A stretch of 13,768 bases of DNA, from the NCBI GenBank assembly GCA_002408465.1, contig DHSM01000021.1, forward strand, positions 1 to 13,768. Reading direction: 5' to 3'. The notes under the pieces were generated by a model, which saw only the letters and a list, made by a program, of their open reading frames with translations, ran no database searches and was not told the origin of the DNA. Below are positions 1 through 6,972 of the stretch, one piece after another; position 1 is the first letter of the stretch, and every line of letters starts with the position of its first letter. The translations under genes and the position numbers were made by a program. Origin of the DNA: Firmicutes bacterium UBA5286 (GTDB lineage: Bacteria; Bacillota; Proteinivoracia; UBA4975).

Positions 1-2
1 TC

Positions 3-98
3 GGCGTAGGGTTATTTGCCTGCTTCATGGGCGGGGCGGCGGTAGCCATAACCAGGGTCCTGTCGATACCGGTCATGGCAATGCTGAAGACGGAATAG
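3..98 (+). CDS. C-terminal end of a probable ABC transporter permease (FtsX/MacB-like), cut by the window edge
   Basis: This open frame enters from the left edge and ends at a TAG at 96-98, giving 31 codons. The visible peptide is a glycine- and alanine-rich hydrophobic stretch, then an arginine, a proline and a short tail ending MLKTE. That pattern is typical of the last transmembrane helix and the (A/R)xxPxxALxxE tail of MacB/FtsX-type permeases. The assignment gains support from the ABC ATPase remnant that follows in the same frame. With only 31 residues visible it remains tentative; it could be the end of another membrane protein. Confidence 0.4.
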   Translation, partial: GVGLFACFMGGAAVAITRVLSIPVMAMLKTE

Positions 99-104
99 AA
101 TTGA

Positions 105-235
105 GGTGCTCTATCTATCCTGCCATGCCTCAGCGGAGGTGAACAGCAGCGCATCGCCATTGTCCGAGCAATTGTAGCAAGCCCCAAGATTATCCTGGCC
201 GACGAACCCCTGGACACCGAGAACGGAGCCAACAA
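105..235 (+). pseudogene. Remnant of an ABC transporter ATP-binding protein
   Basis: After an in-frame TGA at 102-104, this stretch encodes the ABC signature LSGGEQQR (from position 129), then RAIVASPK and the Walker B segment IILADEP. This is the core of a LolD/MacB-type ATPase. Only about 40 residues are left: the Walker A half is missing, because just eight codons separate the stop from the signature. After ADEP the usual TGN of TGNLD is absent and the sequence goes straight to LDTENGAN, as if nine bases were lost. Similarity ends near 225-240, where the YpmS-like gene begins to read in another frame. The gene cannot make a working ATPase. Its 3' boundary is approximate. Confidence 0.7.
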
Positions 236-334
236 CCATTTGCCGAACTTAAACCTGCCCTCAATGCATATCTTACGGAACGGGCGGCCCTGGCCCTTGA
301 TGACTATTCCGGTGAGGGTGACATTGAAATCAGT

Positions 335-1036
335 TTGGATGAAGCCGGCCTCAGCCAGGTTCTTGCCGATGCCTTGGCCAGCCAGATTGACAACTTTCCC
401 CGGAGACTGAAATATACCGGTGTCTTTATAGACATCCGCCAGGAATATATTCAAGTTGGCGCCAGCTTTAAATTTTTAATTTTCCCCATCGGAGTTTCTG
501 CCCGCATGCAGGCGGAAATCCGTGACGGCAATTTAATCTTGAAAGTAAACTCAGCCCATTTGGGAAGGATACCGCTGCCCCTTAACTTTGTCCTCAAGAC
601 TGCAGGTAAGTATACTGAGCTGCCTGAGGAAATCTCCTCTCTCTCATTTTCTGTCCCTCTTAACGACAAAGGCGAAAGTATGGGCATTAATATTTCAGGG
701 CTGAAATTACAAGCTGAACAGATGGTTTTCAGCGTCCTTGCCAGTGATAATCTTTTTCCGGAATTAGATGAAGCCTTTTTGCAAGATTTAGAAGAACTTA
801 ATCCCCAGGCACAATCCATCCTTGCCGATAACCCTGAGGCAATGGAGATTCTTGATGAACTTGAGGCTTTGCTTGAGGAATCCAAGACGACTGGCAAGCA
901 GGTCAATCCCTTAAGATTAAGCGTGCTGGGAGAAGAATTGTACAGCTCTCTTAGTGAAGATGAAATTCAGGAGCTGAGAAATATTGTCGATGACGAAACT
1001 ATGGAATTTCTTGAGCAGAACATGGACTGGTTCTAG
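335..1036 (+). CDS. YpmS/DUF2140-like protein, 5'-truncated, possible pseudogene
   Basis: The first possible start is a TTG at 335, giving 233 residues. The middle resembles YpmS (DUF2140): a beta-rich core with FLIFPIGVSARMQ and GNLILKV, then GRIPLPLNFVLK, close to the family's GKLPLPVSFVL segment. YpmS proteins are normally anchored by an N-terminal transmembrane helix and face outward. Here the same frame continues upstream with plausible protein (ELKPALNAYL, then GEGDIEIS) back to about 240. It finds no ATG and runs into the ABC ATPase remnant, open to a TGA at 140-142. The anchor and the native start are therefore missing. The C-terminal third (about residues 145-233) is acidic, rich in Glu, Asp and Leu, and longer than in Bacillus YpmS. 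The only purine-rich stretch before the TTG (311-320) lies rather far away. A terminator follows. The family call is fairly sure; expression is doubtful. Confidence 0.6.
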   Translation: MDEAGLSQVLADALASQIDNFPRRLKYTGVFIDIRQEYIQVGASFKFLIFPIGVSARMQAEIRDGNLILKVNSAHLGRIPLPLNFVLKTAGKYTELPEEISSLSFSVPLNDKGESMGINISGLKLQAEQMVFSVLASDNLFPELDEAFLQDLEELNPQAQSILADNPEAMEILDELEALLEESKTTGKQVNPLRLSVLGEELYSSLSEDEIQELRNIVDDETMEFLEQNMDWF

Positions 1037-1066
1037 GCCCCTCCCCTATTTTGGGAACTGATCAAA

Positions 1067-1093
1067 AAAGAGCCCCAGGGGCTCTTTCTGTTT
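1067..1093. terminator. Bidirectional rho-independent terminator
   Basis: AAAGAGCCCC and GGGGCTCTTT are separated by a single A, giving a GC-rich stem closed by a tight loop. T-rich sequence follows on the + strand and an A-run precedes it, which becomes a U-tract on the - strand. It sits between the convergent ends of the YpmS-like gene and the CBS gene and can serve both. Confidence 0.85.
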
Positions 1094-1099
1094 TTCTGT

Positions 1100-1576
1100 C
1101 TAAATTGAAGCATCTGCCAAGATGTGACCAGCGTAGTTATAAGACTTGGCCTTTTCTTGTTTTTCATCGGTTTGATTTTGTTTTGTATAATGCTCAAGGA
1201 CTTCTCTTCTGCGGACAATGCCGATAAAGACATCATGGTCGTCAACTACAGGTACAAAGTTTTGGTCGATAACCAGGGTTATCAGGTCATTAATTGATGC
1301 ATAAATGCGGACGGGCTGGTTATCCATGCGGCGGGGAATATCCTTCAGCATAACTTTTTCGGTTCCTTTTAGAGTCAGACCCGGGGTGTTTTTAAATTTC
1401 CACAACAGATCTCCCTCAGACAAAGTACCTACATATTTATTGTCTTCATCAATGATTGGTACGGCCCTGAAACCCCGGTTTTCCATGCGCTCCATAGCTT
1501 GCCGCATTGTACAATTAATCGGAAGATAGGCTACTTCTTTTTTAGGTACCAAAAAAAAGGCGACATTGTCGGTCAC
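1100..1576 (-). CDS. CBS-domain-pair protein, DarB/CbpB-like
   Basis: A 158-residue soluble protein of two CBS domains. CBS1 covers about residues 12-62 (VAYLP, then GFRAVPIIDE and VGTLSEGDLL). CBS2 covers about 74-130 (VMLKDIPR, NFVPVVDD, FIGIVRRREVL). A charged 28-residue tail follows. CBS pairs bind adenine nucleotides. The order of conserved pieces (K-x-VA near the start, a G-x-x-A-x-P-x-x-D turn, VMLxDIPR and a paired RR before the last helix) recalls Bacillus DarB/CbpB. DarB binds cyclic di-AMP and controls the (p)ppGpp synthetase Rel and pyruvate carboxylase. That specific role is inferred here; the CBS pair itself is clear. The start is GTG at 1576, preceded by GGAGG 10 nt upstream. 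The gene has its own promoter (1614-1641) and a shared terminator downstream. Confidence 0.85.
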   Translation of the reverse strand: MTDNVAFFLVPKKEVAYLPINCTMRQAMERMENRGFRAVPIIDEDNKYVGTLSEGDLLWKFKNTPGLTLKGTEKVMLKDIPRRMDNQPVRIYASINDLITLVIDQNFVPVVDDHDVFIGIVRRREVLEHYTKQNQTDEKQEKAKSYNYAGHILADASI

Positions 1577-1613
1577 TGGCTAACATCCTCCCTTTTTTTC
1601 AGGTCACACTATT

Positions 1614-1641
1614 ATTATACACCTACCGCAGTGACATTCAA
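1614..1641 (-). promoter_or_regulatory. Sigma-A-type promoter of the CBS gene
   Basis: On the - strand, TTGAAT (1641-1636) and TATAAT (1619-1614) are separated by 16 nt. The expected start point leaves a short leader before the GGAGG ribosome binding site of the CBS gene. Motif and position agree. Confidence 0.7.
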
Positions 1642-1716
1642 CCTGCAAAAGCAGGGAGCCTCCTGTTAAACCCTTATATATCAGGGACAGATTGGATTGT
1701 TACGTTTTGGTAACAA
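1642..1716. repeat. Two small inverted repeats between the DUF401 and CBS genes
   Basis: CCTGC-AAAA-GCAGG lies at 1642-1655, directly against the -35 box of the CBS promoter. TTGTTAC-GTTTTG-GTAACAA lies at 1697-1716, just past the stop codon of the DUF401 gene. Neither has a U-tract on the correct side to be a clear terminator for the DUF401 gene. The first is placed where an operator could be; the second may be a weak 3' hairpin. No protein-binding consensus is recognised. Confidence 0.35.
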
Positions 1717-1721
1717 AAAAT

Positions 1722-2960
1722 CTATACCCCTCGCAGCACTGCGACTATCAGGCCCGTTGCCAGCATTATCATGGTAACTGGGAGGATATATCGATAAATT
1801 TGTGCGAATCTGGCGTTATAGTATTCTCTGGTTAAGATAACGCACAGGTGCAGCGGCGACAGCATGTAACCGATAGACGCCGCAATAAAAGTGAGGCCAA
1901 TACCGGCCAGATAAATATCCGGGGAAAGCAGCGGCACGAATATAGGAATTGCTATAGCTACAGCAGCTTCGTGAGAACCAGTGGCCAGCCCGATTATAAA
2001 TGGCATGACTAAGAGCAATAACCACATAGGTATCCCCATATTGACTAGATTCAAGGCGAAACCATTGATCAGACCGCTGACAGCTAGCAGCTCTTTAAAC
2101 AACATTACTCCTGCAACCGCCAGGGCAAGTTGCAAGCGGATTCCTGGAAAGAGCATGGTCTTAGCTCTGTGGATGCCGGTAGAGGATACCCTTGATAAAA
2201 GGGGGCTATCACCAGCCTCAGGCAAGTTAAACAGGGCAACCACCACTCCCAGGGCCAAGGACACGAGAAAATGAAGTCCCACAATAACGTAAAGAAAAAT
2301 CACTAATAGCAGCGGCAGAATGCTGACCGCAAACCTAAAAAATTCTTTACTGTTCCATTTGCCCCCACCGCTTTTGGGAAGGGGTTGTAATAGCAAAAAC
2401 CAAGCTGAGACCAGACCGACAAGCAATACAGGCAAATTTTGGGCTGCCAGCTCCTTGGGAGTTACATTTGCCAAACTGGCTGCCGTCAGCATGCTGGGAA
2501 TTATGGGAAGGGATACGTACCACACATGCCTGAAGATGATATTGACCCCTGTCTTGTATTCAGGCCCTATGCCCACCTTGTCCCCCAGTTGGTCAATCAT
2601 CGGCGCGGACAGCATTGCACCACCGGGAACAACTAGAGCCCCGATTACTCCTGCCAGAACTGCCATTATCCAGCGGGAATCCCCCACAAGTTTCACGAGG
2701 CTGTCAACCATAATATCCATGGCGCCGCTGTTTTTGAGGATATAGCCCAACATCCCGATTAATAAAACGGAGCCAATAAGAATCCAGGTAATAGGATTAA
2801 TCAGTGCAGTCTGGGCGGCTCCCAGGACCTGCTCCAGGCTGAGCGGAGTCATAATAATCAGCACTGCGCTGCCTGCCAACATTGCCAGCCCAATATTGAT
2901 GCGTTTTATTGCCATTACAGATATGACGACGATGGCAATTATAATTGTTATTATACCCAA
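1722..2960 (-). CDS. DUF401-family integral membrane protein, putative transporter
   Basis: A 412-residue protein made almost entirely of hydrophobic helices, probably ten or more. It resembles the DUF401 family of the ion-transporter superfamily, whose substrates are unknown. Recognisable points are an early RINIGLAML segment, a PGGAMLSAP loop at about residues 112-120, FRHVWY at about 143-148 and a GSHEA loop in the C-terminal half. The frame is open to an ATG at 3008, but that ATG lacks a good ribosome binding site. A promoter (2997-3025) overlaps the extra codons, so an mRNA from it would begin downstream of the ATG. The TTG at 2960 has AGGGGAG 7 nt upstream and gives an N-terminus that starts in the first membrane helix, as expected for the family. 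I therefore prefer TTG; the ATG would add 16 polar residues. No clear terminator separates it from the CBS gene. Confidence 0.75.
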   Translation of the reverse strand: MGIITIIIAIVVISVMAIKRINIGLAMLAGSAVLIIMTPLSLEQVLGAAQTALINPITWILIGSVLLIGMLGYILKNSGAMDIMVDSLVKLVGDSRWIMAVLAGVIGALVVPGGAMLSAPMIDQLGDKVGIGPEYKTGVNIIFRHVWYVSLPIIPSMLTAASLANVTPKELAAQNLPVLLVGLVSAWFLLLQPLPKSGGGKWNSKEFFRFAVSILPLLLVIFLYVIVGLHFLVSLALGVVVALFNLPEAGDSPLLSRVSSTGIHRAKTMLFPGIRLQLALAVAGVMLFKELLAVSGLINGFALNLVNMGIPMWLLLLVMPFIIGLATGSHEAAVAIAIPIFVPLLSPDIYLAGIGLTFIAASIGYMLSPLHLCVILTREYYNARFAQIYRYILPVTMIMLATGLIVAVLRGV

Positions 2961-2996
2961 GCGGCCTCTCCCCTGTCTCTGTTCAATCCACCAATC

Positions 2997-3025
2997 ATTA
3001 TATGTCATTATCCTAAATCAGTCGA
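2997..3025 (-). promoter_or_regulatory. Probable sigma-A-type promoter of the DUF401 gene
   Basis: On the - strand, TCGACT (3025-3020) is followed 17 nt later by a perfect TATAAT (3002-2997). It lies after the asnS terminator and about 30 nt before the AGGGGAG/TTG start at 2960. The -10 box falls on codons 3-4 of the longer reading frame, which argues against the ATG at 3008. Confidence 0.55.
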
Positions 3026-3060
3026 TAGGTATTATTAAGAGCTTTTTTCATCTGATGTTT

Positions 3061-3094
3061 AAAAAAAAGACTCCCGCAGTATTGCCGGAGTCTT
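3061..3094 (-). terminator. Rho-independent terminator after asnS
   Basis: Read on the - strand, AAGACTCC, a 12-nt loop and GGAGTCTT form an 8-bp stem followed by an uninterrupted run of at least eight T. It begins about a dozen bases after the asnS stop codon and ends the long central run of genes. Confidence 0.9.
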
Positions 3095-3105
3095 GAGTCT
3101 TGGTT

Positions 3106-4401
3106 TTACGGATAGAGGCGGTTAATTAGCCTGGGGAAGGGAATTGCCTCCCTCAGGTGGCTGAGGCCGCAGATCCAGGAGACAAACCGCTCCAGGCCGA
3201 TGCCGAAGCCGGAATGAGGCACGCTGCCGTAGCGACGCAGGTCCAAGTACCATTTGAATGCTTCTTCCGGAAGCTTATGTTCCTGGATGCGCTGCAGCAG
3301 CAGGTCGAGATCGTCGATGCGCTGGCTGCCGCCGATGATTTCCCCGTAACCCTCGGGGGCCAGCAAGTCGGCTGCCAGCACCACTTCCGGTCTTCCCGGC
3401 ACAGGCTTCATGTAAAATGCCTTGATGGCCGTGGGGAAATGTTCTACGAAGACGGGACCGTCATGCAAATTGGCCAGGACTGTTTCGTCGGGAGCGCCGA
3501 AATCATCCCCCCACTGAATTTCATGGCCCTGCTTTTGCAGGTAGTCAATGGCCTCATCATAGGTCATTTTCGCAAAGGGCTTGTTGATGACATTCTCCAG
3601 TTTGGCAGTGTCTCGTTCCAGAAGGGCTAAATCATTGCGGTGCTTATCCAATACGGTCCTGACTACAAATTTGACCATCTCTTCCTGCAGGGCCATGTTG
3701 CCGTTATGATCGACAAAGGCCATCTCCGGTTCCATCATCCAGAACTCGATTAGGTGGCGGCGGGTCTTGGATTTTTCCGCCCGGAAAGTGGGGCCAAAGC
3801 AGTAAACACGGCCCAAAGCCAGGGCTGCGGCTTCCATGTAAAGCTGGCCGCTTTGAGAGAGGTAGGCTTTGTCCCCGAAATACTCAGTTTCAAACAGGGT
3901 TGTGGTCCCCTCACAGGCGGCGGGGGTCAGGATTGGCGCATCCACTAAGGTAAAGCCCTGAGCGTCCAGCCAATCCCTCATGGCCTTGACCACGGTGTTG
4001 CGGATATGCATAATCGCGGCCTGGCGGGGTGTGCGCAGCCAGAGATGGCGGTGGTCCAGGAGAAAATCTACGCCATGCTCTTTGAGGCTGATGGGGTAGT
4101 CCTGGGCACTGGTGATGACCTCTATTTTCTCCACCTGCAGTTCAAAGCCCAGGGGCGAACGGGAGTCCTCCTTGACGGTGCCGGTAACCTGGACTGAGGA
4201 TTCTTGGGTAATGCCGGCGGCCAGTTCCCAGTCCTCGGAGGAAACATCTGACTGGACCAGCACCCCCTGGATAAAACCGGTGCCGTCACGAATAATCAAA
4301 AACTGTATTTTACCGCTGGAGCGGCGGTTATACAGCCAGCCCTTCAGGGTAACTTGTTTGCCGTTATATTGCCCAATATCTCGTATCAAGACTGTTTTCA
4401 T
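3106..4401 (-). CDS. asnS: Asparagine--tRNA ligase
   Basis: The 431-residue length is normal for bacterial AsnRS, a cytoplasmic class IIb synthetase that charges tRNA(Asn). The N-terminal OB fold (about residues 15-98, with VTLKGWLYNRR and FLIIRDGTG) binds the anticodon. The catalytic domain shows motif 2 as FRAEKSKTRRH (207-217) and motif 3 as GFGIGLERF (398-406), followed by the family tail CGLSHLREAIPFPR. The start ATG has AAGGAGG 8 nt upstream (4410-4416), overlapping the stop codon of the primase-helicase gene. The gap between the two genes is only 13 nt, so there is no room for a T-box leader or separate promoter, and expression should depend on the upstream replication genes. It is the last gene before a strong terminator. 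Confidence 0.97.
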   Translation of the reverse strand: MKTVLIRDIGQYNGKQVTLKGWLYNRRSSGKIQFLIIRDGTGFIQGVLVQSDVSSEDWELAAGITQESSVQVTGTVKEDSRSPLGFELQVEKIEVITSAQDYPISLKEHGVDFLLDHRHLWLRTPRQAAIMHIRNTVVKAMRDWLDAQGFTLVDAPILTPAACEGTTTLFETEYFGDKAYLSQSGQLYMEAAALALGRVYCFGPTFRAEKSKTRRHLIEFWMMEPEMAFVDHNGNMALQEEMVKFVVRTVLDKHRNDLALLERDTAKLENVINKPFAKMTYDEAIDYLQKQGHEIQWGDDFGAPDETVLANLHDGPVFVEHFPTAIKAFYMKPVPGRPEVVLAADLLAPEGYGEIIGGSQRIDDLDLLLQRIQEHKLPEEAFKWYLDLRRYGSVPHSGFGIGLERFVSWICGLSHLREAIPFPRLINRLYP

Positions 4402-4414
4402 TTAGATTGCCTCC

Positions 4415-6955
4415 TTAGTTGCCAAAAGGTGATGGACCTGGCGCTGTAGACTCAAGGGAATCAGTCTGGGGATCAGCGAAGCGCATATAATGGTCGTGAA
4501 ATTTGAGCTTGGTTATCCCGGTTTTGCCGGTTCTGTTCTTGGCCACAATAACTTCAACATCATTAAGGGTATCGTTGGCCAGGGCCTCTTCATAGGCTGC
4601 AGCACTCTGGCGGGAATGGCGGTAAAGGAAAAGTACCATGTCAGCGAATTCCTCAATATTGCCGCTTTCACGCAGGTCGGATAGTTGAGGGCGCCTGTCA
4701 GAACGCTGGCTGTAGTTGCGGTTGATCTGAGAAATCAGCACAATCGGGACATCCAGTTCTGAAGCCAGGTTGCGGAGTTGGAGCACCACATCTCCCGTTG
4801 CCCGGGCAGTGGAAATATTATTACTTGCCTCCAGCTGAATGGTCTGAAGGTAGTCTACCACCACCAATCCCAGAGAACCAAGTTCAGCTCTCATTCTGCG
4901 CAGCCGGGCCCTAATCTGAGTGACTGACAGGCCCCTTTCATCGCTGATCAGCAGAGGTTTATTGTATAGCAAGTTGATATTGGTTTGAAATTTTTCCAAC
5001 TCATCTTCTGTCAGATTGCCCTGATCATAGCGAAATCCGTCAATAGACAATTCTGAGATTATTAAACGGTCGATAATTTCTTCGGCGCTCATCTCCAGGC
5101 TGACAATCCCCACAGGCACTGCAGGGTCGCGGCTGAGGACATTGCGGACAATGTTCAGGGCCATGGCAGATTTGCCTGTAGAAGTTGCCGCCGCCAGCAC
5201 AATCAGGTGTTTATTCTTAAAGCCGGCAATGATATTGTCCAATGAAAAATACCCTGTAAGCAATCCCCTGGGGGCAATGCCTTCTGCCCGCCGCAAGTAT
5301 TCTTCCCAGCGGTTGGCCAACAAATCATTCATCTTGTGGACAGGAGTTGTCGTGCTTGCGTCGGTGGCGTTAAATACCAGGTCCTGAGCCCTGGCCTGGA
5401 TGCGATCAAAGTCGTTGTCCATGTTGTGGGAAATCGACTCTGCAATCTCCAGGGCTGCTGCCAGCAGCTTGCGCTGATAATATAAATTGAGCAGGTTTTT
5501 CCACATAGCTTCCAGCTCATGATCGTCCTTTGACCCTATGCCTAAACCGGCAAAAAAGTCTTCTACATTGTCCAGCCGGTTTTTTGCCTTCAGAGCCATG
5601 TACAAATCCGTCTGGGTAAAAGAGCCGGTATTCTGGTAGATAGCCAGCATGGATTCATAGATTATCCTGTTCTCCAGATTATAAAAGCATTCACCGTTTA
5701 GCTTATCTGCCACCAAATCAAGAAATTTGGGTTCTGCCATAACGCTGGCCAGCAGTCGCTTTTCCAGGGTGGCATCATGGGGAAACCAATAGTTGGTTTT
5801 GCCGGCGCCCAGATCCAGGTACTGGCGAATGCTGCCCTGGGGATGGTCCCAGCTGGCGGAGAGCTCATGGATAATATCTTCGATGACCAGGATGTTATCT
5901 ATAGTCTTGAGGTATTCCCTGATTAGGGAATACTGTTTTTCTCGGCTGGGTTCGGTTTGCAATATTTGCCGCACGGCAAAGATATCTACTGAATATGCGC
6001 CCTTAATTGTATTTTGAACCCCTTCTTCTCCGGAAGCAAGGAGCACATCATTTAAATCCTTGCAGCCCTCAGGGGGCGGGGCAACCTGAATGTGGACGCC
6101 GGGATCGCTGGCCCTGAGCAGGTCCCGGTTGCTGAGAACACTGCGCATCCCGGTCTCATCGTTGTCTGGCACCAGGATGACAGTCTTGCCCTTGCACAGC
6201 TTTGCAATCAAGCTGGCCTGGTCTTCCGTTAGGGTATCTTTGCAGATAGCTACTGAATTTTTAAAGCCGCTCTGCCAGGCGCTGAGCACATCAAAATAAC
6301 CTTCCAGAACCAGGAGAAAACTGCCGGCGTGTTTTCGGGCCTTGTCCAGATTGTACAGGAGTTGGCCCTTATTAAACACTTCGTCATTCCTGGAGTTTTT
6401 ATATTTTGGCCCTTTGCCGGGCTCCAAAAACCTGCGGCTGAAACCCACCGGCTTGCCATACCCGTCATTGAGAGGGATGACAATGCTGTTTTCTTTGGAG
6501 TCATAACCAATGCCAAAGATATCAATGGTTTCCTGACTGAAGCCCCGCTTTTTCAGATATTCTTTGGCGAATTGGGCCTCAAGCAGCTGCTTCTGCGTTG
6601 CCAGCACCGCTCGCTCGTTGGACTTAATTCTCTCTCGCCGGGCCTTGGCCTGAGGCGTATCTTCGACCTGAAGATCTATTCCTGCATACTGAGCCAGGAA
6701 ATTGAGGGCCTCATAGAAGTCATAGTTATAATGGGCTTTGACAAACTCTATTATGCTTCCCCCGCTCTTGCAGCCGAAACAATAATAGCTTTGGGTATCG
6801 GGGTAGACAGTCAGGGAGGGCGTATCACTGTCAGGATGAAGCACACAAATCCCCTGATGAATCCGGCCGGATTTTTTCAGCTGGGTGTATTGGCCGATAA
6901 ATTTCACCAGGTCAATTTTGTTTTTTAATTCCTCTACAACTTGCTGATAATCCAT
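4415..6955 (-). CDS. Primase-helicase fusion: DnaG-type primase joined to a DnaB-type replicative helicase
   Basis: An 846-residue fusion. Residues are numbered from a GTG at 6964, three codons before the preferred ATG at 6955. Residues 1-100 are a CHC2 zinc finger (C40, H43, C62, C65; YCFGCKSGG). Residues 130-210 match the DnaG polymerase N-domain (YLKKRGFSQETIDIFGIGY). The TOPRIM fold follows, with EGYFD (E221) and PDNDETG (D267, D269). A DnaB-type N-terminal helical bundle lies at about 395-500. The RecA-like helicase core lies at about 560-830: Walker A TSTGKS (K598), H2 SLEMS (E624), Walker B VVVDYLQ (D704), H4 ISQINR and SDLRESG, and arginine finger AKNRTGK (R811). All key residues of both enzymes are present, so it should synthesise primers and unwind DNA in one chain, as T7 gp4 does. 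The DnaG C-terminal helicase-binding domain is missing. The gene lies 15 nt after dnaI-like and 13 nt before asnS. Confidence 0.93.
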   Translation of the reverse strand: MDYQQVVEELKNKIDLVKFIGQYTQLKKSGRIHQGICVLHPDSDTPSLTVYPDTQSYYCFGCKSGGSIIEFVKAHYNYDFYEALNFLAQYAGIDLQVEDTPQAKARRERIKSNERAVLATQKQLLEAQFAKEYLKKRGFSQETIDIFGIGYDSKENSIVIPLNDGYGKPVGFSRRFLEPGKGPKYKNSRNDEVFNKGQLLYNLDKARKHAGSFLLVLEGYFDVLSAWQSGFKNSVAICKDTLTEDQASLIAKLCKGKTVILVPDNDETGMRSVLSNRDLLRASDPGVHIQVAPPPEGCKDLNDVLLASGEEGVQNTIKGAYSVDIFAVRQILQTEPSREKQYSLIREYLKTIDNILVIEDIIHELSASWDHPQGSIRQYLDLGAGKTNYWFPHDATLEKRLLASVMAEPKFLDLVADKLNGECFYNLENRIIYESMLAIYQNTGSFTQTDLYMALKAKNRLDNVEDFFAGLGIGSKDDHELEAMWKNLLNLYYQRKLLAAALEIAESISHNMDNDFDRIQARAQDLVFNATDASTTTPVHKMNDLLANRWEEYLRRAEGIAPRGLLTGYFSLDNIIAGFKNKHLIVLAAATSTGKSAMALNIVRNVLSRDPAVPVGIVSLEMSAEEIIDRLIISELSIDGFRYDQGNLTEDELEKFQTNINLLYNKPLLISDERGLSVTQIRARLRRMRAELGSLGLVVVDYLQTIQLEASNNISTARATGDVVLQLRNLASELDVPIVLISQINRNYSQRSDRRPQLSDLRESGNIEEFADMVLFLYRHSRQSAAAYEEALANDTLNDVEVIVAKNRTGKTGITKLKFHDHYMRFADPQTDSLESTAPGPSPFGN

Positions 6956-6963
6956 CCATCGCA

Positions 6964-6972
6964 CCTCCTCCT
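6964..6972 (-). promoter_or_regulatory. Ribosome binding site that decides the primase-helicase start
   Basis: AGGAGGAGG lies 8 nt upstream of the ATG at 6955 and overlaps the TAG stop of the dnaI-like gene. The GTG at 6964 uses the last G of this motif and so cannot be served by it. The ATG is therefore the likely start. The overlap suggests translational coupling to dnaI-like. Confidence 0.75.

Noticed and set aside
2320..2745. A 141-codon + strand frame opposite the DUF401 gene
   Set aside because: It mirrors hydrophobic codons of the membrane protein on the other strand and shows no independent coding evidence.
3157..3630. A 157-codon + strand frame opposite asnS
   Set aside because: It is antisense to conserved asnS motifs, has no start signal and no recognisable domain.
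4402..4414. A T-box leader for asnS
   Set aside because: Only 13 nt separate asnS from the upstream stop codon, too short for any T-box.
6329..6928. A 199-codon open frame on the + strand opposite the primase domain
   Set aside because: It lies fully antisense to the zinc finger and TOPRIM coding region, has no ribosome binding site and resembles no family. It is a by-product of the codon use of the real gene.
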